From Isotricha intestinalis (lineage: Eukaryota; Ciliophora; Litostomatea; Vestibuliferida; Isotrichidae): a stretch of DNA of 12,008 nucleotides. Location: the NCBI GenBank assembly GCA_023807065.1, contig JAJJLU010004529.1:1-12008 (forward strand), given 5' to 3'. The notes under the pieces are model-generated. The model was not told the DNA's origin. It did no database searches and saw only the letters and a program-made list of their open reading frames with translations. A program made the position numbers and the translations under genes. Of the stretch, positions 1-7,264 are shown in pieces. The number at the start of each line of letters is the position of its first letter. Positions within the stretch are counted from its first letter, which is position 1.

Positions 1-531
1 TGTTTTTTCACCAAAGTAACCGTTTATATCATAATCGAAAAACAAATAACTTAATTCATAGAATCTTTCTTGGATAGTTTTAATATCATTACCTTTAAAT
101 CCTCTTTTTGTTTCATAACTTGGTGCAAATTTATCTATCAATATACTATACAATTCAGTAGAGCAAGCTCCATCTTCTGACATACCAATTTGTCTTTGAA
201 ATTTCCTAACTTCACTCTCGGTTGATTCTCCATCAAATGTAGTTTGTTTATCAGTTTCCATGAAACCAAGTTCCATAAGTCTTAACTGGACTTCCATAAT
301 CAATTGATGGTTGATACCTTTAGTCAAAATACTTGGCACCAAACTTCTTGATTCCATTTTATCTATCTCATCCAAATCTATGATAGGCGTATATTCTATG
401 CTTAATATAGGCATTTTAATATCTGCAAATCCATCATAATTATAGTATTTACCCTTAGAACAAGATATAAATACTATACAAATCAAACAAAAACATATAC
501 ATTTATTTAATATAAATATGAATGTTTTCAT
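1..531 (-). CDS. Lipoprotein with tandem peptidoglycan-binding (PGBD-1) repeats, C-terminus outside window
   Basis: Reading from ATG at 531 down to base 1 gives 177 codons without a stop; the frame runs off the window. The N-terminus is a lipoprotein signal: Lys2, a hydrophobic stretch to residue 22 and a lipobox-like Phe-Ile-Ser-Cys with Cys24 as the likely lipidated residue, so the mature protein should sit on the outer face of a membrane. Residues about 76-133 resemble one PGBD-1 repeat (EVQLRLMELGF, then the FDG turn, then EVRKFQRQIG). A second begins near residue 147 (GNDIKTIQERFYELSYL, then INGYFGEKT) and is cut by the window edge. Such repeats bind cell-wall peptidoglycan and usually accompany a lytic or structural domain; whether one follows here is not visible. 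No Shine-Dalgarno sequence precedes the ATG. Unlike the bacterial genes downstream, this frame has no frameshift or internal stop. Confidence 0.82.
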   Translation of the reverse strand, partial: MKTFIFILNKCICFCLICIVFISCSKGKYYNYDGFADIKMPILSIEYTPIIDLDEIDKMESRSLVPSILTKGINHQLIMEVQLRLMELGFMETDKQTTFDGESTESEVRKFQRQIGMSEDGACSTELYSILIDKFAPSYETKRGFKGNDIKTIQERFYELSYLFFDYDINGYFGEKT

Positions 532-538
532 ATTAAGT

Positions 539-567
539 ATTATACAATCAAATATTGTTTAATTCAA
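539..567 (-). promoter_or_regulatory. Candidate sigma-70-type promoter of the lipoprotein gene
   Basis: On the minus strand a perfect TATAAT lies at 544-539 and a TTGAAT (four of six matches to TTGACA) at 567-562, separated by 17 bases. The -10 box is only seven bases from the ATG, so transcription would start at or near the start codon, giving a leaderless or nearly leaderless message; this fits the missing ribosome binding site. In sequence this AT-rich such matches arise by chance, so this is a candidate only. Confidence 0.35.
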
Positions 568-669
568 TTAATATTTAGTGTATAAAAAAAATCTACTATT
601 ATATGGAAAAATTCATAAAAATGTGTTATATTTAATATTTAGTAATTTAAATAAATATCATATTAATAA
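568..669. other. AT-rich spacer holding the junction between the left bacterial block and the ciliate-like block
   Basis: No coding frame is supported here. In the frame of the downstream EF-hand gene there are repeated TAA/TAG codons between 601 and 669, far denser than inside that gene. The bacterial upstream region must pass into ciliate-like sequence somewhere in this interval; a run of eight A at about 584-591 is one plausible join, but no exact breakpoint can be read. Confidence 0.4.
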
Positions 670-2646
670 TGGACAAATGATATAATTGAAAGATTTGGAA
701 TGTTTATTAGTGAAAAATATGATAATATTAAAGATTTCTTTAATGAATATGCAGAAGAACATGATAAATTTAAATTTTCAGATTTAGTAAAATTCCATCA
801 AAAAAATTATGATTGATTTAATAATGGATTTAATTTAATAAAAGATGAATTATTATCACTTTTTTTTTCTTTAGACAGTCATAAAAAAAATTATTTAACT
901 TTAATGGATTTAGAAAATAAATTAAAAATATTTGATTTTTATAAAAAAATGCATATTAATATTAAACACTTTTTACAAGAGAATTTTTATAATGGAATAG
1001 ATGCATTTAAATTCTTTTGTAAACATCCAATTGAAAAAAGTGATCCAAATAATATTGAAGATGATGATATAAATAAAAATTCAATAGCATTAAAAGAATT
1101 TTTTGATGCATTTGATACATTTTTTCCTAAAAAATATCAAACAAATACAATTTTAAAATATTTAAATAAATATTTTGGAATTAATACAAATAATGATTTA
1201 AGAGAAAGAAAAGATACAATTCCATTTAATGTATTTAATTTAGTATATTTTGATAAATATAGTTCAAATGATGATTTTATTAATAAAAGATATACAAATA
1301 CTAAATTAATGACTAATAGAAATTTAAATATGAAATCAAATCCTCTTTTAGCAAAATCACAAAATAATTTTTATTTCAGTAATTTATTTAAGAAAAAGTT
1401 TGACTCATTAAGTACACCATTTGATAATGATCCATTAAATAAAATAAAAAGAGTAGTTTCATCTTCAAGATTTAATTTAAATAAATTTTTTGAAAATGCT
1501 GCTTTACATTGTGATAATAAAGATTTTATTGTAAATAAATTCTAATTTAGAAATATTATGAAACAACTTGATATTGGATTAACAAATTTAGAAATTGATC
1601 AAATAATGTTAAAATCAGGAAAAGTTATATATGAAGGTAAATTAAATTTAAGAGATTTGATTAGATTTTTATATAATACAAATCCATATCTTAATGAAGG
1701 AAAATCAAATACTTCATTAATAATAATGGAAATAAAATCTTTAATTTATAAATATTATTCATGTCCAATAATTTGTTTTCAAAATAATGATATAAAACAT
1801 AAAGGAAAATTAGATTTTGAAAATTATAAAAAATTAGTTTATGATATGTATAAAAGAGATAATAAAGAAGTTCCTAATTTTACATTAATAAAAAATTAAT
1901 ATGATATAATAGATATTAGAAAAGATGGTATAATTGATTCAAATGAATGGATGAGAACTTTTGGTGAATTTAATGGTAAATTAGATTATATGGTTGAAAA
2001 AGTTTCAAATGGATTAGAATTTTATGATAAGAAATTTAAAGAAAAACAAAATTTCAAAAATACAAATGTATTAGATCATAATAGAAAAGAACTTCGTGAA
2101 TGGGAAAGTTCAAATGATATATATGAATTATATAAATTTATAAATAAAAATAAAAAAATAATAAAAGAAGAAATAAAAAAATGTAATTATTCATTAACTG
2201 CATCAGGTGGACAATTAATTCAAGGAAATAATTTAATTAATATATTAAAGGAAATATTACCAAATTTAAAATTAACACAAACTCAATGGAAAATGGTAGT
2301 TAATGTTGCAAAATATGATTTAGGAGATGGTTTAATTGATATTAATTTATTTTTAAAAATCTATGAAACAACTACAAAAAATTTAAAAAGTCATCCTTGA
2401 ATTGTTAAAGCTAAAAAAAATGAATCTTTTGAAAGGAATCCTATGACAAATAATCCAAATGGAGTTGGATTTAAAACTATTACTAATGGATTTTATTATA
2501 ATAGAAGAAGTAATAGTATTAATAGAGAAAGTAAAAATTTAAATTTAGTTGATAATAGAAGTATTAAAAATAATTATTATAATCAATTTGGAGGAATTAG
2601 TAGTAGAAAATATTCAAATACTAATAGATTAGTTGCTTTTGGTTAA
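670..2646 (+). CDS. Ciliate-like EF-hand protein read through TAA and TGA codons
   Basis: One frame carries about 658 codons of coherent protein interrupted only by TGA at 814, TAA at 1543, TAA at 1897 and TGA at 2398; protein character continues unchanged across each. One canonical EF-hand loop lies at 1912-1947 (D, R, D-G, I, D and E at loop positions 1, 3, 5-6, 8, 9, 12), which should bind calcium. Degenerate EF-like segments lie at 874-909 (D-S-H-K-K-N-Y-L-T-L-M-D), near 1630-1660, near 1795-1830 and near 2317-2360. The overall look, strings of EF-hand-like helices in an Asn/Lys/Ile-rich protein, resembles ciliate proteins. Reading TAA as Gln and TGA as Trp (or Cys) gives one polypeptide. 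TAA at 2644 is taken as the end because composition turns T-rich there. The true start is uncertain: coding character begins by 670, the first in-frame ATG is at 700, and the 5' end may be lost at the junction. Function unknown beyond likely calcium sensing or scaffolding. Confidence 0.7.
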
Positions 2647-2824
2647 TTGGTATTATTTTTTTTTGTTATTGAATTTCTAATTTAATTTAATTATTATTTT
2701 TGAAAATATTTAATTTATTTTTTGAGATTTAATATTTATTTATTAATTCATTTTAAAATTTATGATTTAAAACTTTATTAGTTAATATTTATATTAAAAA
2801 TTAATAATATATTACAATAAAAAA
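2647..2824. other. T-rich intergenic spacer between two ciliate-like genes
   Basis: This 178-base stretch has no coding frame and consists largely of T and A runs with stops in all frames. It presumably holds the 3' untranslated region of the EF-hand gene and the upstream region of the next gene. No bacterial Shine-Dalgarno sequence lies before the next ATG, which is preceded by an A-rich stretch. Confidence 0.5.
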
Positions 2825-3625
2825 ATGAAAACAAGACAAAAAATATTAAAAATGAATGCATATAATACAATATCAAATTCAAAAAAAATAGAAATTATTG
2901 CATCAATCAGAGAAAATATAGAAAAAACTTTACATAATTTAAGTTCAAATTTCTCTCAAATTACTGTAAAAGAAGAATTGGGTAAAATAAAAGAAAATTA
3001 TTCTCCAAAAGATCATTCAAATGATTATATAATTGAACCAGGACAAATTGAATATAAATCAAATTATCCAAATATATTTAATGATGAAATCAAATACGGA
3101 ATCCTTGCTGATATTAGAGATAGTTCAAATGAAAGATTAGATAAAATTGAAGATACTGTTGAAAAAAAGTATAAAAAAGTAGGTCACATAAAAGATAAAT
3201 TGAAAATTAACGATAAGTCATTAAATGAAATAAGACAAAAATTATTATATGAAAAAATGATTTCATATAACAAATCTTTAAATAATACTCTTCAAACTTT
3301 GTCAGAAACTAATACAACAAATAATAATAATGATGAAAATGATTATGATAATTATAATTCAACTCTTAAATTTAATCCACATATATATATATATTAAAGA
3401 TAATAATAATAATGAAAGTAAATTAGTATTGGTACTTCTTGTTGTAGTGAAAAAAGAAAGATTAAAATTAATGATGATAATATTGAAAAGGATAAAAAGT
3501 CATTCTATATTGATAGTGAAAATAATTATAATCATGGTAAAAATTTACATTCTGAATTTTCAATATTATCAACTGATAGAAAAAGTAAAGGAAGTTTTAT
3601 TATTAATGTAAATATGAAAAAATAA
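2825..3625 (+). CDS. Unrecognised ciliate-like Asn/Lys-rich protein
   Basis: I do not recognise this protein. An ATG at 2825 opens 190 clean codons. The charged, helix-friendly stretches (residues ~55-165, for example VEKKYKKVGHIKDKLK) suggest partly coiled or elongated structure, followed by an Asn-rich tract. After the first TAA at 3395 the same frame passes through a block with several TAA codons and one TGA (3395-3421). It then continues as plausible protein (ISIGTSCCSEKRKIKIN and on) to TAA at 3623. If TAA is Gln and TGA is sense, the block reads as a short Gln-rich tract and the gene is one frame of 266 codons. Alternatively, two small indels around the AT and TAA repeats let an Asn-rich tract (DNNNNESK) join the two halves. 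The tail is probably part of the same gene either way. Confidence 0.55.
3381..3413. repeat. Simple repeats (AT)7 and (TAA)4 inside a gene
   Basis: Seven AT units at 3381-3394 are followed by four TAA units at 3401-3412. Both lie within the preceding gene, exactly where its reading is ambiguous. Such tracts are prone to polymerase slippage and miscalling, so the length here may be unreliable. In one frame the TAA units are Gln in a ciliate code; in another they are Asn codons (AAT). Confidence 0.85.
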
Positions 3626-3809
3626 TTTTAATCTTTTATTTTTTTGATTTTAATTTTATTATCAAATTTGTAGTTCAATTTATATTAAAACTATTTTTAT
3701 TTTTATTATTTTATTATTTTTTAATTGATTATTAACTAAATTAAAATATTTCAAAGCAAATTATTTATCTCATTTAAATCTATATCTATTTTAAAGGAAA
3801 AAAAAAACA
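3626..3809. other. T-rich intergenic spacer
   Basis: This 184-base spacer has no coding frame and is dominated by T and A runs, like the spacer at 2647-2824. It separates two ciliate-like genes on the same strand. I see no hairpin or recognisable signal. A run of ten or more A just before the ATG at 3810 resembles the A-rich leader of the previous gene. Confidence 0.45.
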
Positions 3810-4467
3810 ATGGAAAATTTTAATTTTTACAAAGAACATCCACCGTTAAATAATGAAAATGAAGATATAGAAATGAATTTTTTAATAGTTTTAATCCAGA
3901 TCCATATGAAGAATGTAATATAAATCCAATTTTACCTTTTTTTGATTGGAAAGAAGATTAATATTCAGATGTAATTTTTCCTTCAATGCATCTTACTGAT
4001 TTGAATGATGAAAAATTAACTTCAAAATTTAATTCCATTAATAATAAAAATGTTTAACTGATATTAAAGTAAATGAAAACATTATTGAAAAAATATCAAC
4101 CTATATTTCAAATTATAATAATTTTATTAGTCAAGAAAGTGCAACTCTAAGTACAAATAATAATTTTGATTTAAATTCTAATATTCAACTTGCTGAAAAT
4201 ACTTTACCTGGAAGATAATAAGTTTAATAGAAAAAAATTGGAAAACAAATAAGTAAAGAAATTATATATAATCATATTAAAAATAATTTTTCTACTTATA
4301 GAAAAGCAAATGGGGCTAAATATAATGGAAATATTAATTCTGTTTTAAATTCAACATTAAATACAAGTGCTATTTTTATTAAAATTTCAGATGATTTATT
4401 TTATTATAAAGAAAAAGAAAGTATGGATTTTATTATTAAAACTGTTGAAAGAGAATTAAAAAAAAAA
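3810..4467 (+). CDS. Ciliate-like protein with possible winged-helix-like C-terminal region, 3' end lost at a junction
   Basis: ATG at 3810 opens an Asn/acidic-rich protein. Two single-base losses must be allowed for: one in the T run near 3877-3882 (six T where seven keep the frame) and one in the A run near 4046-4050. TAA at 3959 and the cluster TAA TAA GTT TAA TAG at 4216-4230 lie in frame and are read as Gln (Gln-Gln-Val-Gln-Gln, then [10 protein letters not shown]). Protein character continues on both sides. Residues encoded at about 4240-4430 (helix-rich [14 protein letters not shown], a basic [12 protein letters not shown] loop, then [16 protein letters not shown]) suggest a small winged-helix or similar fold, but this is a weak impression. 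The frame is lost in a run of ten A at 4458-4467, where bacterial RNase J begins in another frame. So the C-terminus is either right at the junction or missing. Confidence 0.5.
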
Positions 4468-4471
4468 TTTC
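4458..4471. other. Junction between ciliate-like gene and bacterial RNase J fragment, at a poly-A run
   Basis: Ten A residues at 4458-4467 mark an abrupt change. Upstream, the frame beginning at 4441 carries ciliate-like protein with TAA/TAG as sense. From 4472, a different frame carries unmistakable bacterial RNase J starting at its second conserved motif ([14 protein letters not shown]). The RNase J N-terminus, with its usual GGLGEIGKN stretch, is absent. Joins at homopolymers are typical of template-switch chimeras in amplified DNA, but real illegitimate recombination would look the same. Confidence 0.6.
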
Positions 4472-5735
4472 AAAAGAATTATTGTAGATTGTGGTTTAGC
4501 TTTCCCAAGTGAAGATTTACTTGGTATAGATTTAGTAATACCTGATATTAAATATTTAAAAAAGCATACAGATAAAATTAGAGGTATATTAATCACTCAT
4601 GGTCATGAAGACCATATAGGAGATATGCCATGTATTATAAAGATTTGAATGTTCCTATTTATGGAACAAAGCTAACACTTGCTCTTATTGATGGCAAATT
4701 AAAAGAGCATAAGATTGTTGGAGTTGATCTTCATACTATGAATTTTGGAGATATGATTAAACTTGTATTACATATGTAGAATTTATTAAAACAAATCATA
4801 GTATAGTAGATTCTTGTGCATTAACATTATTTACTTCGGCTGGTATAATTAAGCATACAGGAGATTTTAAAGTTGATTATACTCCAGTATTTGGTGATAC
4901 TATTGATTTAAAACATACAGCTGAGATTGGTCGCATGGGAGTTCTTGCTTTATTATCTGATTCGACTAATGCTATAAAATAAGGTTTTATTATGAGTGAA
5001 CGTGTTGTAGGTAAAACTTTTGATTCTATATTTAATGAGAATAATAAAGAACGAATTATTGTTGCTACTTTTGCATCTAATGTTGATAGAGTTAGGCAGA
5101 TAATTGATACTGCATCAAGGTATGATAGAAAAGTTGAGATTAAAGGTCGCAGTATGATAAATATAATAAATATTGCTTCAGAACTTGTATATATCAATAT
5201 TAAAAAAGGCACATTGATTGAAACTGATATGCTTAAGAACAGATAAAACAGTTATAATCACAACTTGACCTCAAGGAGAGTCTATGACTGCTTTATCAAG
5301 AATGGCTAATGGAACACATAAAAAAGTTAATATTAAAGCCGGCGATGTAGTTATATTGTCATCAACTCCAATTCTTGGTAATGAAAAAGCAGTTGCGAGA
5401 GTTATAAATGAAGTATCAAGAAAACATGCAAAAATTAGTTTTCAAGATACACATGTATCTGGACATGCTTGTGGAGAAGAGATTAAATTGTTATATACTT
5501 TGGCTTCTCCAAAATATGCTATTCCTATACATGGTGAATATCGTCATAGACTTGAGGCAGCAAGCTTGGTTGAATCAATAGGAGTAAAAAAAGAAATTTG
5601 CATTATGTTTGAATAGGTGATTCACTTGAATTGAATGAAAATTCTGCTAAAATTATTGATAACATTCCAGCTGGTGGTATATATGAAGATGGTTTAGGAA
5701 TTGGTGATGTAGGCAGCACATTTTAAAAGACAGAC
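4472..5735 (+). pseudogene. rnj: RNase J fragment (metallo-beta-lactamase ribonuclease), lacking both ends and frameshifted
   Basis: RNase J is a zinc-dependent 5'-3' exo- and endoribonuclease for mRNA turnover and rRNA maturation in Bacillota. Visible family signatures in order are the VDCG segment (4484), the zinc motif HGHEDH (4598-4615), DSCAL, the [11 protein letters not shown] segment, [14 protein letters not shown], an HVSGHA motif (5452-5469), HGEYRH (5530-5547) and IPAGGIYEDGLGIGDVGS. About 420 of the usual ~555 residues remain: the first ~40 are lost at the poly-A junction and the last ~130 at the glmM join. Frame changes lie near 4640, 4768, 5241 and 5614. TAA at 4980 and TGA at 5266 interrupt it; the TGA falls on the Gly of the otherwise conserved TTGSQGE motif. 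As written this cannot make an active enzyme. Either it is a pseudogene or the sequence contains uncorrected errors. Identity is certain; state is not. Confidence 0.88.
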
Positions 5736-6708
5736 AGAATTGAGTCATATCTTGATGAAATATTTGGTGAATTGCCACTTGTACATAAGGATGATATAAG
5801 TAGAACATTTGACTTTTTTACTGGTAGAAATAGATATATTGGTTATCTTATATCAGTTCCTATGATTAGTTTTAAAGGGTATAAAGTTGCTCTTGATTTA
5901 GCTAATGGTTCTGCATTTAGTATTGGTAAATCAGTTTTTAATACACTTGATGCAAATACTTTAGTTATAAATAATGAGCCAAATGGAAACAATATTAACA
6001 ACAATGCAGGTTCTACCCATATAGAACATTTACAAAAATTTGTTGTTGATAACCAATGTGACCTTGATTTTGCTTATGATGGAGATGCTGATAGATGTTT
6101 AGCTGTAGACAATGAAGGAAATGTTATAGACGGTGATAAGATAATTTATATATTAGCTAAAATATTAAAAGCTGAAAATAAATTGAAAAATGATACTGTA
6201 GTTACTACATTTATGAGTAATATTTGTTTATATAAATCATTTGATAAAGCTATTATTAAATATGAAATTTCTGATATTGGAGATAAAAATGTTCACGATT
6301 CAATGCTTAAAAATGTATTATTCGCTCGGTGGTGAGCAAAGTGGACATATTATTATAGCAAGACTTTCGACAAATGGTGATGGAATACTTACTTCATTAA
6401 AACTTATGGATGCTATAATTGATGAGAAAAAGTCTATAAAAGAATTATCATCAGATGTTATATTATATCCTCAAGTTTTAAAAAATGTAGAAGTTAATGA
6501 TAAAAATAAATGTATACAAGATGAAAAATTGCTTGAATTAAAATCATTAGTAGATAAAGAGTTAGGTAGTGATGGTAGATTACTACTTAGAAAATCTGGT
6601 ATAGAAAATATGGTTTGTATAATGGATGAAGCAAGTGATATAGAAAAGGGTAATAAGTATATTGATTTATTATATAGAAAAATAGTTGAATTAGGTTATA
6701 AAATTTAA
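5727..6708 (+). pseudogene. glmM: Phosphoglucosamine mutase fragment, N-terminal third missing
   Basis: GlmM converts glucosamine-6-phosphate to glucosamine-1-phosphate for UDP-GlcNAc and cell-wall synthesis. The fragment starts near family residue ~125 (DRIESYLDEIF, then HKDDISR). It includes the LDLANGSAF and NEPNGNNIN segments, the metal-binding loop DGDADR (6078-6095), the substrate loop GGEQSGH (6328-6348) and the phosphate-loop region at 6589-6609. Domain 1, with the phosphoserine motif (S-H-N-P), is absent, so no catalytic serine remains. One frame change near 6316-6325 separates DSMLKNV from YSLGGEQSG; two missing bases would explain it. The phosphate loop reads RKSGIEN rather than the family's R-x-S-G-T-E-P. 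The fragment is joined in the same frame to the RNase J remnant across TAA at 5724; the overlap AAAGACAGACAG fits both families, so the breakpoint is only placed to within ~20 bases. It ends at TAA 6706, 20 bases before lemA. Confidence 0.85.
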
Positions 6709-6713
6709 AATAA

Positions 6714-6720
6714 AAGGAGA
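6714..6720 (+). promoter_or_regulatory. Ribosome binding site of lemA
   Basis: AAGGAGA, a near-perfect Shine-Dalgarno sequence, sits eight bases before ATG at 6729. It fixes the lemA start although TAA follows three codons later, and it shows that this part of the window is bacterial. Confidence 0.8.
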
Positions 6721-6728
6721 ATAAAAAT

Positions 6729-7264
6729 ATGTGTATTTAAGTAGTTTTAATTGCTATAGTTTTATTAATTGTATTTTGGGCAATTGGTATACAAAGACAA
6801 TTAGTAGTTCTTGATGAAAATGTAAATAATGCTATGAGTCAAATTGGTGTTCAAGTAACATTAAGATTTGAAACACTTACTGGACTTCTTGATTTGGATA
6901 AAGGTTATAACTAACATGAATATAAAACTTTGACAGATATTATTAAAATGAGATCAAGTATAAATGGTAGTAGTAGTTCTGCTGATATAGAGAAAGAAGA
7001 AAGCATTGTGTCTCAAGCATTAGGTAGATTAGCTGTTGTATTTGAGAATTATCCAGATTTAAAATCTAATACAAACTATCAAAATTTAATGATTAGTGAA
7101 GATAAAGTTAGAAAAGCAAGATTAATTTACAATGATAATGTTACAAAACTAAATAGAACTATCAGAATGTTCCTAATAAGTATTGTTGCCCAATTTTTGG
7201 AATTAATCAAAGAGATTATTTACAAACAGATGCAGCTAAACAAGAAATGCCAAGCATGAAATAA
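6729..7264 (+). CDS. lemA: LemA family membrane protein (two in-frame TAA, one frameshift)
   Basis: LemA proteins are small, N-terminally anchored, mostly helical proteins of unclear function, often encoded beside DUF2207 or TPM-domain proteins. Seen here are one transmembrane helix (about residues 5-20, IAIVLLIVFWAIGI), then LDENVNNAMSQIGVQ, the RFETLTGLLDL segment, LGRLAVVFENYPDLK and the C-terminal YNDNVTKLNRTIRMF. After a frame change near 7193 the expected tail follows: GINQRDYLQTDAAKQEMPSM. Six T instead of five at ~7192-7197 would restore the frame. TAA codons at 6738 (residue 4) and 6912 (in KGYN-TAA-HE, where the family has a polar residue) also interrupt it. Total length is about 178 residues, normal for the family. 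The stop TAA at 7262 overlaps the next ATG (TAATG), implying translational coupling. The style matches LemA of low-GC Bacillota. Confidence 0.85.

Noticed and set aside
1531..1550. A possible 20-base GT...AG mini-intron with a CTAAT branch-like motif that would remove the TAA at 1543
   Set aside because: Removing 20 bases breaks the frame that clearly continues at 1558 in the same phase; reading TAA as sense is simpler.
1543..1899. Euplotes-style +1 frameshifting at AAA-TAA
   Set aside because: The frame does not change across TAA at 1543 or 1897, and the breaks elsewhere are not at AAA-TAA sites.
3330..3611. Hydrophobic Ile/Met/Leu-rich frame of 93 codons on the plus strand
   Set aside because: It is a shifted reading of Asn/Asp codons; the other frame gives a more protein-like, continuous sequence.
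4877..5212. Open frame of 111 codons on the minus strand
   Set aside because: It is antisense to strongly conserved RNase J motifs and has no family features.
5712..6708. A true RNase J-GlmM fusion enzyme
   Set aside because: RNase J lacks both ends and GlmM lacks its catalytic-serine domain, so neither activity could remain.
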